Assembly (NCBI RefSeq): GCF_030936135.1
Contig: NC_082597.1
Coordinates: 75,374,495-75,438,494, forward strand
Direction: 5' to 3'
Length of the DNA stretch: 64,000 nucleotides
DNA from: Gavia stellata
Taxonomy: Eukaryota; Chordata; Aves; Gaviiformes; Gaviidae
Of the stretch, positions 11,601 to 22,200 are shown one piece after another; the stretch's first letter is position 1, and every line of letters begins with the position of its first letter. The translations under genes were made by a program, and so were the position numbers. The notes under the pieces are model-generated. The model had not been told where the DNA came from. It saw only the letters and a program-made list of their open reading frames with translations, and searched no databases.

Positions 11601-14600
11601 TTCCTAAAAATAGAGGAAAAATTAGCAATTTACTAACAGTATTAGAAACAACTCTCTGAAATTAGATGTGTATGTAAACTGTCATGAATCTCGGGGTGGG
11701 GGGAAACATTGCAAGTATGTAGTAATGTTCTGGCCTTTAGAAAAGCACATTGTATGCAGTGGTGATGATAATCTTGATCCTTGTGAGCAGTAAATTTGGG
11801 TGCTCACTCACACTGGAGTATTCCCAGTACCTATTTCTAGGTAGCTGAGCTCTGACTGCTCTTTACAAATGCTTGATGCTTTTTTGTAAATATAAATTAC
11901 AGACTCCTTAAGTGCAGGTGCTCTGAATTTCCCCCCCTAAGCAGATGGTACAGTGGTTAGGTTTCCAGATGGCACTGTGCACTTGTGGCTTTGCCAGGAG
12001 AAGTATTAAATTCTTCTGAAAAATAGAGCATGTATTTTAAAAACCAAAAGGGCAGCCTTACACACTGGTAAAATCCTCGCAGGAGCCTTCTGAATCACTG
12101 GCTATTCCTTCCTAACTGTAAAAGATTGTCCTGTAATAGGACGCTGCCTCAATAATAGAAGAATACATTTAATGACAGCAACAGAAATTGATGCTTGTAG
12201 AGGATGTATAACGTGTGAATATTATGAACTTACCTAATGAAATAGAAAGCTCTTTCCCGAAATCTTATTTCTGCTTTCTGAGAGTATTCTGATACACTCT
12301 TCATTTAAACAGATACTGCAAAAAGTCAGACCTTTAGTTGCAAATAAAGCTAACTGCATTCCTATAAGCCTCTCTGATGTTTGATCTCTTCACAGATGAA
12401 TCTACGAATAAAAAGCTGCCAAATTCTTTTAACTTTAAGGTAATGGTCCTTGCAGCCTAACATGAAATTTCAAGTGTGTGTGTTTGTGTTTTTTCTTTGC
12501 TTTGTCATGTGCTGGTGCTCTGCTACATGCTTGACTTGGTGGTTTTCTGTTTCAAATGTGGGCTGATGTCATCAAACATGAGGATATATTTTTTTCAATT
12601 ACCCGCATCAGCCCGAGGGAACTGCATGTGGTCCCACTTAGAAGATGAAGTGTTCACAGAAGCTGAAATGGCTGTGTTCTCATGCAGTGGTTAAGAAATA
12701 TTGTTCATGTATGGTTCTCTCATCGAGGTTATAGAAGAAGGGTTTAGCTCACAGAGAGATGAAAAAAACAGATGGAAGCAATCCAAATTGACTGTAGGAA
12801 TTCCTGTGAGCACCATTAGGAGAATTTAGATGCCTTCAATTTTGGTATTTTGCTGGAAGCTGTGTAAATAGCCTCCCTTGAGATGCTTAGAGGTGGAAAA
12901 AGCAGTTAAAGTGGAAAGATGCTGCTTTTAAAGAATATGGTTTGGGCTGTGCTTATGACTTGATATTTGTGTGTAACTTTGAGCTAAGTATCAGCATCTA
13001 TTTTTTTTATACAGTTTGTATAAAAACAGATGGTATTTTATGTGATTGGTGAGTAACCCAGTCATTCCTTGATAGAGTCAGTAATGCCTCTTATTTGTAT
13101 AGCCATCATCATCCCTACGAAGAGTTAGCATTGCAACATTGCCTAGGAGTGCTGGAAATGCAGGTATTGGGTTGCCGCTGGTAAGTAAGGGTTCCCAGGT
13201 GGTGAGGCGCTTTACCTTCTCAAAACTGGCTGGGCTGAAGCACGAAAATGCCAATGCAGTAAGTGCATCACACTTCTTCTCTAGGCCCAATTCCATGAAC
13301 CTGATGGAGATGAACGGAGTGACAAATTCAACAGGAGATCAAGCAGTTGGTAAATTTACTTGGGCTTGTCTTTGAATAGGGTTAAATATTTTCAACTCGA
13401 ACTGTGCCTGTATTAAGCAGCTTATGGAGCATCTTGAGGTATAATAATGTTTAGGCTACATCTTTCACATTAGTTACACATGCTTCAATAGGTAAATGAG
13501 CCTTTGTGGCTAAATTTTAAGCTCTTCTTTTTTTATTTATTATTTTATTAAGGGTTGAGAGCTTTAAAAAATTCACTCAACTTTCTGCATTAGAACATAA
13601 ATATGAAAACTAGGCAGCTGACATTGATGGATCTGGTTTTTGGTGTGTGTATTTTTTTTTTTAAAAAACCTAATTCCAGGCAACTAATTTTGAAACTTAT
13701 TTGTCTAAGGCCTACCCAAATGAGTAGACTGCTGCTGAATTTCTAATTTCCTGCTATATATCTGATGGGGAAATTAAAGCAAATTTTGTTTAAAATATGA
13801 CAGGGGGCGGCTAGGAGCAAAGCAGAATGAGAAGCGTCCTTCACTACAGCGGTTCATTAGCACATATTCCTGGACAGAGTATGAAGATGAACATTCTGAA
13901 ACAAAGTAAGTTCAACTGCAACCTCCTCTGAGGTGTGTGTGCAGGGTTTGTTGGTTTGTTTTTAATGAACTCTTAACTATCCACCACCTGATCAGGGCTA
14001 TAAAGTCAAGCTATTGTGAGCTCTGCCAAATTGAATGCTTAATGGAAAAGCTTTGGAATTGTTGATGCTTGCTTACAGAAATGAGCAGTTGGAATCACCT
14101 GCTGAAGTACAAGAAGAACCATCCAGGAAGGAAAGCATCTCTGAAAAAGGAAAATATTCATCAAAATGGAACCTAGAGTCAGCGTAAGTTTTCTCACATC
14201 ATCATGAGGTAAAGCAATGGTTTGGGTGGTGGACATGGGAAGAGGAAGCAAAGCTGTAGCTTTGGTTTGGTTGTTAATGCTGACTTCTTCGACAAACCAA
14301 CAGGGTATGAATAATTTCAGGTGCCAGAAGCTCACACCACCAGGGATTCTTTACTAATCCTAAATGGTGAACTAAAGAGGAGCCTCATGCTATGGTCCCA
14401 CCTCTTTTGGTTACTCTGTGACAGCTGTTATAACTAGGCTACTAGGTTATGCTAATATGTACTCTTGTAAAAATGATCAAGGATTTGAGGCCTGTGCAAA
14501 ATTTAACAGCAGCTTTGGCACACAAGTAGTTATCAAGACTAACTCCAGACTATTCTAATTTCTCTGAATATCTCAAGTTGAGGAAGAGAGTGCTGTCCTA

Positions 14601-15486
14601 AACAAGTATCCCTTGGAAGCCCCTGCCTCTGCAGAGAAACTGTTTATTCCATATGAATATCCTACACTGTGACCATTCCTGATCAAGGGGGAGACAAGAC
14701 AACTATGCTAGTGTGTAAAACTGAGAAGACAGCAAGAAGAAATATAATTTCATTTTTTTATTGTTTGATAAAGGATGGAGGTACCCAATGTCATAAGAGG
14801 CCTAGGATTTGAATAGTCAGTGAGGGTAAGACTTCTCCCTAACCTCAAGGAAGGCACTAAAGCCCTAGGAAACAATAAAACATAAGGCCAGCACTTATGA
14901 TGATCTGCAAGGCAGCTTTTGTGAATCCTTTTCAGAAACGTAGTGTGGTACGGGGAGCATGGGTGGCTGAAATGGGCTTGTGGCTCAGGTCAATCACCTA
15001 AATAGCTTATCAAGAACTTGATTACTGAAGACTGCAGATTAAACCCAGAACACAAGCTACCACTGTACATAGCTCCCAATAGAGTAATGACCTTGCCACT
15101 TCTGGTAGTTAAGGATCTGTATGTTTGTTTGTAAGGTTTGGTTTGCTTTAGGGTTTTTTGGGGTGGGAGAGTGGGGGTGGGTGGAGGGCTTCCAAGTTTT
15201 GAAGAAAAACTGAACCACTCTATGACTTGCTCTTCTGTGCAGGTGCAATTTAATGTCATCGTGGGCATCCCATTTCAAGACTTCCTTTTCCAACGCTAAC
15301 AAAACTCTCTGGGTTTCTGTTTCCATCCTGGTACTGCTTGCTGCTCTTACAAGCTTCCTCACTGGGCTGTCTCTGCAAAGACCAGCAGATGCAGCACCTG
15401 TAGGAACTGGGGACTCCTGGACTTCACTACAGCAACTGTTGTGGCCGTACACAGGACTTCAACACAATGGACCACCCCCAGTATAA
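5531..15486 (+). CDS. IRAG2: IRAG2 (LRMP), inositol trisphosphate receptor-associated, ER tail-anchored coiled-coil protein; 15 exons, 505 aa
   Basis: Join: 5531-5630, 5757-5873, 7966-8048, 8188-8260, 9070-9124, 9211-9238, 9801-9941, 10383-10517, 11334-11481, 12396-12439, 13103-13180, 13285-13349, 13804-13905, 14079-14183, 15243-15486. All junctions keep phase and total 1518 nt, 505 codons plus stop; the human protein is about 555 residues. Seen: a polar, acidic N-terminus (1-152); a long coiled coil (about 153-293) containing [18 protein letters not shown] and [18 protein letters not shown]; a Ser/Arg-rich linker with FNRRSSSW; one hydrophobic segment at about 447-469; and a C-terminal tail ending NGPPPV. 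Known for the family: a tail-anchored ER membrane protein with its bulk in the cytosol, which associates with IP3 receptors and lowers cAMP sensitivity of HCN4. The ATG at 5531 has an in-frame stop at 5504-5506 in genomic sequence, so it is a workable start, but splicing from upstream exons could extend the protein. It converges on DNAI7. Confidence 0.95.
5757..5873 (+). CDS. IRAG2: IRAG2 coding exon 2 (aa 34-72)
   Basis: Acceptor ttatag, donor TCAG/gtacag. Lys/Glu-rich polar sequence containing [15 protein letters not shown]. Enters and leaves in phase 1. No known domain seen; low-complexity cytosolic segment. Confidence 0.8.
7966..8048 (+). CDS. IRAG2: IRAG2 coding exon 3 (aa 73-100)
   Basis: Acceptor ttctccccag, donor GCG/gtaaga. 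Reads [20 protein letters not shown]. Enters in phase 1 and leaves in phase 0. Confidence 0.85.
8188..8260 (+). CDS. IRAG2: IRAG2 coding exon 4 (aa 101-124)
   Basis: Acceptor gcctttag, donor AAAG/gtaaaa. Polar Glu/Gln/Lys-rich sequence. Enters in phase 0 and leaves in phase 1. Confidence 0.8.
9070..9124 (+). CDS. IRAG2: IRAG2 coding exon 5 (aa 125-142)
   Basis: Acceptor ttttctcag, donor AGCC/gtaagt. Reads [15 protein letters not shown]. Enters in phase 1 and leaves in phase 2. Confidence 0.8.
9211..9238 (+). CDS. IRAG2: IRAG2 28-nt exon 6 (aa 143-152)
   Basis: A 28-nt exon between acceptor tatcctacag and donor GGAG/gtaagt; reads DSPNEKEVE. It changes phase from 2 to 0, so skipping it would break the frame of the coiled coil. 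Confidence 0.8.
9801..9941 (+). CDS. IRAG2: IRAG2 coding exon 7, start of coiled coil (aa 153-199)
   Basis: Acceptor cccacaacag, donor TAGAG/gttagt. Reads [20 protein letters not shown] and on through [16 protein letters not shown], strongly like human LRMP. Phase 0 at both ends (47 codons). Confidence 0.95.
10383..10517 (+). CDS. IRAG2: IRAG2 coding exon 8, coiled coil (aa 200-244)
   Basis: Acceptor tgcctcttag, donor ATCAG/gtaacc. Contains [19 protein letters not shown] and ends [13 protein letters not shown], a conserved block of this family. Phase 0 at both ends (45 codons). Confidence 0.96.
11334..11481 (+). CDS. IRAG2: IRAG2 coding exon 9, end of coiled coil (aa 245-293)
   Basis: Acceptor ctctgttag, donor CGAG/gtaaat. 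Contains [20 protein letters not shown] with heptad hydrophobics. Phase 0 in, phase 1 out. Confidence 0.96.
12396..12439 (+). CDS. IRAG2: IRAG2 44-nt exon 10 (aa 294-308)
   Basis: Acceptor ctcttcacag, donor TTAAG/gtaatg. Reads [14 protein letters not shown]. Phase 1 in, phase 0 out. Confidence 0.85.
13103..13180 (+). CDS. IRAG2: IRAG2 coding exon 11 (aa 309-334)
   Basis: Acceptor ttgtatag; donor GCTG/gtaagt at 13181. Reads [20 protein letters not shown], matching the conserved SLRRVTIASLPRNIGNAG block. An earlier GT at 13164 (GCAG/gtattg) is also present, but only the 13181 donor keeps the downstream frame. Confidence 0.92.
13285..13349 (+). CDS. IRAG2: IRAG2 coding exon 12 (aa 335-355)
   Basis: Acceptor cttctctag, donor GTTG/gtaaat. 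Reads to [10 protein letters not shown], with the Trp codon split by the intron; conserved RRSSSW motif, a possible basophilic-kinase site. Phase 0 in, phase 2 out. Confidence 0.92.
13804..13905 (+). CDS. IRAG2: IRAG2 coding exon 13 (aa 356-389)
   Basis: Acceptor atgacag, donor ACAAA/gtaagt. Contains [13 protein letters not shown], conserved in the family. Phase 2 in, phase 2 out. Confidence 0.93.
14079..14183 (+). CDS. IRAG2: IRAG2 coding exon 14 (aa 390-424)
   Basis: Acceptor gcttacag, donor CAGC/gtaagt. Contains [20 protein letters not shown], a Ser/Lys-rich linker to the membrane anchor. Phase 2 in, phase 2 out. Confidence 0.92.
15243..15486 (+). CDS. IRAG2: IRAG2 last coding exon, membrane anchor (aa 425-505)
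   Basis: Acceptor ctgtgcag. Encodes the single hydrophobic segment, [18 protein letters not shown] (about 447-464, extending to 469), then a tail with [17 protein letters not shown] and NGPPPV before TAA at 15484-15486. The roughly 36-residue lumenal tail is typical of this tail-anchored family. Confidence 0.97.
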
Positions 15487-15820
15487 CGAAGGTTCTGACT
15501 TTTGTAGTTACACCTCTGAGTTCTGGTTGACAGTATGAGAAGCTGAGATGATAGTATATTTAAGGTTACTTGTTTGGTTGGGCTGTGGGTATTTTTTGGG
15601 GAGATGTGTTTTGGGGTTTTTTGGTTTTGGTTTTTTTAAAGCATGACTTGAAATTGAAAAATACTTCCCCCCCACCCTCCCCTTCTGACCTAAAAGGGTC
15701 TCAGTTCCATTCAGGTTAGTAATTTTGAACATAACTAACAATAAATATGACCAAGTGGTTTAGCCACGAGAGAATAAAGAACTTATTTCGCTTTAATAAA
15801 AATAGAATGTTTGCATTTTA
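15487..15820 (+). other. IRAG2: IRAG2 3' UTR with polyadenylation signals
   Basis: AATAAA hexamers lie at 15740-15745, 15773-15778 and 15795-15800, followed by T-rich sequence. The end near 15820 is inferred. A further AATAAA at 15897-15902 would extend it into antisense of the DNAI7 3' end. Confidence 0.6.
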
Positions 15821-15878
15821 GTCATTGAAGCTGTTCCAATGATTTGAATAGAAAAGGATTCAAGACTCGAAATGTAAC

Positions 15879-15884
15879 TTTATT
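15879..15884 (-). promoter_or_regulatory. DNAI7: DNAI7 polyadenylation signal AATAAA
   Basis: TTTATT on the plus strand reads AATAAA on the minus strand, 43 bases after the DNAI7 stop. This predicts a very short 3' UTR with cleavage near 15860, close to the IRAG2 3' end. Confidence 0.7.
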
Positions 15885-15926
15885 GAAAGTTTTGATAATA
15901 AAGTTTTAAAGGAAAGCATGCAGTAT

Positions 15927-16202
15927 TTAAGAGTATGTTAAAACTCTGGTAGCAAGGAGTAGCTGATAGACAATGTCAATAAACAGGAAACTAGCTCTTT
16001 CCACTTTATCAGTTGCTTCTTTGCTGGCAAAGTCCTTAAGCATATGGCAGAGTGTGGAGTGAAATTCAGAATCTTCTTCTAGCTCTTCTGAAAAAGCTTC
16101 ACTGGTTTCGGTGATCTTGAGCTTTTGTGCTTTCTGACCATTAAACATGTAAAGAGACCAGCCTTTGTCTTTGACAGAATCTGCTTCAAGATGCTCACTT
16201 AC
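15927..16202 (-). CDS. DNAI7: DNAI7 last coding exon (aa 629-719)
   Basis: Acceptor ccctgcaatag. Contains [32 protein letters not shown] and the end [11 protein letters not shown], then TAA (15929-15927). Human ends LLLSTRLLSYS. Confidence 0.98.
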   Translation of the reverse strand, partial: VSEHLEADSVKDKGWSLYMFNGQKAQKLKITETSEAFSEELEEDSEFHSTLCHMLKDFASKEATDKVERASFLFIDIVYQLLLATRVLTYS

Positions 16203-19200
16203 CTATTGCAGGGAAAAAAAAGTGCACTGTAAGATGAAGCCCATGACATTAAGAGAGTATAAATTCTAGTATGAAATTCTAAATTTCATACATGTAATAC
16301 AGAAACAAAACCAAGGTGCTGCTTTGAACTCCTAAAACAGTATTAGCATTTTTGTGCCTAAGAGACTGTGTACCAAGTAGTGTATCAATACCAAAATCTT
16401 GTATCTATCTAGTTTGCCGCTGTAAAATGCAAGGTTTGCCCACTCCAGCTTTCTTGCTGCTCCTGACTCCTGTGGAGAGAGTAGCTAGGTGCAACAGCAT
16501 CATATGGTTTAGTTCTTGCTCCTGGGATTAAGTATTAGGCTAAATATTTGTATGTCACATGTATTTAACTAACTCAAGAGAGTGGGAGAGCTTCTCAAGA
16601 GTTCAACAGTATGGTATGTTCTGTACTACAACCACAACTGGGAGTATTTTTCTGTCTGTCTGGGAGAAGTTTTAACCACATGTATTTTAGTTCACAGATG
16701 GAAACAAATCAATGCTTAAGTTGCTTACTCCCCCCTTTACAGTAAGGAACAAACAAAAAACCCTATGGACAAGAAGAAATTTACAGATAATTAATTATAA
16801 AACTTCTACATCAGATTGCTGAGTAGGATACTTCATGAAAATCAGCATCCAGCTATACCATCCTAGCTTTGGCTGACCTATCAGTTATACATCCTAGCAC
16901 ACTTGCAAGTGTTTTTGTTACTGAGATGTGTGTCCCATTAGAGATCTCACAAATGCATGAGCTGTGAAGCAAGGGAGAAGCAGGCTCTGAAGTTTTACTG
17001 ACACACATTGAACATTGCTAAGGAGTCAACCCCAAGTCTTAAAACTGCCACTGTCAGGGGATGAAGAATATGTTTGAGATAAGCGTAACTTACACAAGTT
17101 AATTGTTTGTCTCTTTTAACCGTGATAGAGTTCTATGCTGGTTTTCTCTAGAAGTTTCATCTAAACCCACAAACCTTGAATACTACTTGCTCTGGGCCTG
17201 CTTTGAGATTCCACTTGCTCCAGGCAAAAGCAAAAGCAGGTGCAACCAGTGCCATCTGTTGATAGGCCCTAACTTCTGCTAGAGGAGCCTGTAATGCAAA
17301 AGTACAAATTTAGAAAGTGTGTGTGTATATCATTCAGTCTAATTCCCTGTGTTATATAAATGTAAGAAAAAGCTTGCTTTAACCAGAATCCCCCGGCTAA
17401 GCTGGCAGAACACTTGTATACTTTCCACGACAGGTCTTCATACAAGAAAATGTTACCTATGTGAAAAATAGGTTGAAAAAACTACAGGAAAACCACCCAC
17501 CTTTTTGTTCACAGAGACATACTTGTGAGAATACTCCCCTGGGAAAATATTGACACCAGCTTTTTTCAAAACTGCTTTTAGGTCAGCTGGACTCATCCAT
17601 TTTCCTGTCATGTGGGAAAGCACATCCTTCTCTTCCACCACTACTGAAGACAACATACACTGATTATCCTGTTGTACAAACCAGTGAAAGCAACTTACTG
17701 GTTGTGAAAGCTATTTTCTGCTTCAGGCATCAAGTATCAATATTTTTTCTATTTTGGATATTGCAGACATTATCTGCCATATATCAATTGGGGTAGAGGG
17801 AGATTCAAATTGCTCTTGTGAAAGCATTCCAGGTTCTTAATAAAGAACACTGTAACAATTCTATGGTTTTTTTTTTTTTAAATCTGCAAATATTTTATAA
17901 AAAAATTATTTACATTACCTTAATTTGTATCTGAATTGTTGCAAACACTGTAGTAACTATAAATAGTGCTTCATCCATACCAGTAGGTCGCAATTCCCAT
18001 GCCTGATAGGGCATGTTGAGATGAGCATCCTGGAGAAGTGCTATTGTATAAAAGGCACCCATCTCAAAGGTGATGCTCTTTTCTTGTGTTTCATATGTTA
18101 TGTTGCTGATGCCATCAGTTCTCCACTGTTGGCCTTTACAAAAGGGATGCAAAAATACAAAGATGTATACGTAAATCTTCTGCTTGTGAAGAAGAATTAG
18201 TAAAGACATCCTAGGTTAACTAATATTTACAATTAAGATAAAATACTGGGGACAAAATAAAGATAATTCATTTAAGGCAAAAACTTCCCTCATTTTAATT
18301 GTCTTTTTTTAAGTACAAGACTGGGCTAATTTTGACAGAAGACCATCTCCTTAATCTCAAAAGAAATACAAATACTAATGTAATTGTCATTTCTTACTTG
18401 CTATATAGCAGTCCACAAGAGTAACTTCAAACATCAAACCATTTTAATAGGTTCTGCTCTCTTTCATGAATGTAAAGGCAGAGGTATGTTGTATTTATTT
18501 AATAAGTAGAATATCACATTTGGTTTTTAAAATTTAATTTTTGTATTTTAACTTAATAGTAATACATGTAGTTAAGAGCTAATTTGGCTCAAAGTGGACT
18601 TTACATGGATTTACCCCTGCAAAACTTGATTTGTCATATACAGTTGTACTACTGTCCATTAAATGGTGTGTATTTTTTTTCCATTCATATTAAAAAGCCT
18701 CAAGAAGCAGTCCATTACTAGATATGATACAGAAGCAAAATAGAACAACAAAAAAAAACCCAAATCAATTAACATTGAAGTCCCTAAATTATTCTGGGCT
18801 CTGAATTGGCTCTTATCTTTACAGCTGGATTCTGGAAATAATCATCCCAGGTATAGATTCCATTATTCAAACTTAAAATAAATTTATGCCCTAAGTTTGC
18901 ACCTGCAGGATCCCATCGGGCTATCACAGGATGCTCAAAATACATCACAGTGTCAGAAAGCCTAAGGGTTATCCGTATGGGGGGATGTGCGGCATCTTCA
19001 GCCTCTTCTGGCGGATATGGGAATGCCTCCAACCCAACATCACGTAACTTTGGCATGATGGGAAAAAAGAAAGGATAGATAACATTTTTATTAGCATATG
19101 CAGTAGCCTACTTTTTTTTTCTTTAAGTACACCTAATCACCTGCAGATTTTCCTCACACACCATTTAAAATTTATTAGTATTAATGGTTTGCTAATATTG

Positions 19201-22200
19201 CACATTTCCAACTACACTGTTGAAGACAGTAGAAGGGCAACTACCGACAGGCCTTTGGAACCTTCATGTGCTGTTGATGGCACCCTTAAGGCAGTGCCAC
19301 AGAGTAGGCATAGTCACTTTTTTAATAGATCCACAGTCTCCAAAAAACCACAAGAGCACCTGAGGGACAAAAGTAGATATAATTCCACTTTGTCCACACA
19401 GTGTCGAAGGGAATGAAAGAGGTCATGTGCAACTGCTAATGCAGGTCTGGGTACTTGGCTGAGAATGAAGATCCCATGCCTCGATCTGCCCACAGTCCCG
19501 CTTTCTTAGTTTATATGGGAATTTCACTTCTTATTAAAGTTTTTCAGCATCACAGAAAAAACTGTGATGTAGGTTAGCACTGCAACAGGCTCCACAAGTG
19601 GGAAAACTAGAACACATTGGCTATAGTCCTCAAATATCTTGCAGAGCCTGGAACTGAATTCACAGCAATTTTGTTACCATCCTTCTTTAAGTAAGTGTGC
19701 CTTTCACGTATGAAAAAGCTAAGAACTTCTCCCTTTGCTTTTACTTTGTCCAAGAGCATTTTCCAGCACAACAATCTGTGCAGCCACGCTGATGAGCACT
19801 GACTGAACACACACCTTTTTTCAGTGCAGGCTGCTCTGTTCCCCCCAGCTGCTTCAAAAATCGGTAATTGAAAAATTATTTGAAAACTTGGTCCTTTAGT
19901 TTGCTGCTGAATCAATTATGTACACTCTGTATGTACGGTGGTGACACACCTCAGGAACAGCTCTTCAAGGATGACAAGGAAGAAGAGTGCCTGGGGTGTA
20001 ATCTCTTTCCTCACTTACCTCCACCATACTCCAGTCCTTGATTTGTTTGACCTGAGGCGGAAGCTGCAGTACATCAATGTGGTACACGCCACCCACTGGT
20101 ACAAACTCTTGTAAATCAACAACATTCTCATCAGTTATCGCCTCTTCTTTTTCATTCGTGTCTTCCTGCATCAGTGGATCCTGAACTAAAATATAACCAA
20201 ACAACATGAGTTAACTTGGTGCTTAAACTAAGACACTGAAATTTCCCACTGCTAATATTTTTCACTTTTGCACAAAAAGCCCATGTGCTTGAAGCGCTTT
20301 ACAGTCTGCAGCATTTCAGCACCATCTACTGGCGTTCCCCAAATCTTTTAACAATGAATTGAAATGTGGGGAAAGACAGACAGCTGGACAATGAAAAGCA
20401 CTTTTGTTTTGGTACTGAGCTTTTTAACACATCACTCTCTCCTCTAACTTTGTAGTCAATTCAAAATGCTTTATACAGGAATGAGGTTTTACTGACAAAA
20501 TGAGTCACATCATTAATGACAGAAAAATTTTTCACAAGTATACAGTACAGTAGATTCTGGACAGGTTTAGTAAGATTGTATTGGTATGACAAGAAATGAG
20601 GCAAATAAAAAGATATAAGGCACCTAAGGTCATGTGCTGAAGGTGAAAGACAGATGATATTTATGAAGAGCAAGAGGGATTTAACATGAAACAAAATTTT
20701 CAGATAAAAAAGATAATTCCTATTTTTTTCTATGCATAATTATGCATTTATTACGTACATATATGTATTAATTTAAGTAAGTTTTAATTAATTGGAAAAT
20801 GTTATTTGAAGGCATCAAGGCCATGGACAAAAATGCCTAGAAATACATTCTTTAAAACCAAAAAAACCAAAACACAAGCCCATATAAAATGTTGCACCGG
20901 ATGTTACAGAAGGAGCACGGAAGTTACTGTTGACAGGGATAAAGAAAAAGTGCCCAATAATGTAAAAACAGCTACTGTAAGTAAGTGTTATGAAATTTGC
21001 TTTTAAAGCATGAGATAATCTCAAAAAATGACGAATATCTATATAAACTGTCTTCAAGCTTTTTAAAAAAACAAGTGAAAATGGTGTTAATTTTATAATG
21101 TCAGATTTAGTTGCATTATACAGAGTTTATTCTACTGTATTCATACAGCAACATAATGTCCTTTTGCAGTTCTTCTGAGTGAACAATTTACAGGAAGTAA
21201 AAAATGTTTTACTACCAGCCACAGTGGTCGCTTATGCTTTAACTTGATGTTTAAAATAATAATACAAAAATATTTACGCGTCTTCTAAACAAAACTGTAC
21301 ATTCTCTCAAGCTAAATTAACCACTTCTTAACACTGGCACAATGAAGTTAAATCCAGAGAAGACCATGCTGCAGTTCTCACTGTACAGTTCAGCTAAACT
21401 ATGCTGAACTGTTTCTAGTCAGTTTATTACAGTATTTTATTACAGTACGACAGAAAAACTCACTCACTCTTATTAAACCAAGGACACCACAACACTGAAA
21501 AAATTTGTAACTTAACTTACGTAGGACAGATGATAAACAGTTTTAGTTCCTAGAATTAGGCCCTCCTTTAGTAAAGTATATCATCATGTGTCTTGCTTTA
21601 AGCACACATTTAAGTAATACTCACACTACCTGCGTGCCTACCATTATATGCATTTGATCAATTTTTTTCTGAGGAAGTCAATCTCACCAGACAGCCCGGC
21701 AGACTCATAAAGATTGTCTGTCTCGCCCATAAACATACATAAATGTATGCATAATAATCCACAAATGTACATAAACATAATAAATATGGACATGGACATA
21801 AGTAATAAATAAATTAGTTAAAATAAGTGTGGGGACAAAATCCATTTTCTTATCTGTCCTATTTTCTCCCTGTATTTAACAATCATTAATAGAAATGTCA
21901 ACAAAACTCAAGTGTTATCAAAACATCAATATATTTATAAACTTTGTTCCATTCACATAGAGATCTATATCACAATGTTTCCATATATAAAATAAAATAC
22001 TTAGAATACATAATTTTGTAATGCTGCCCATAAAAACGAAACAAATACCTTGTGTTGCTATGTCCAAGATTTCTGACTTCTCCTCAATTTCCTCCTCTGT
22101 CTCATTTACATCAGCTATGCTATTGCTGTTTTCTTTGAAAGAGATAGCACTCTATATAAAAAGCAAGAGACATTTTTTCATTAATCAGAGACAGACACAA

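Noticed and set aside
15926-16202. A donor-like GTAAGTGAG at the start of DNAI7's last exon
   Set aside because: It is inside the coding exon just after the acceptor (reads VSEHLEA) and matches human REHL in frame, so it is coding.
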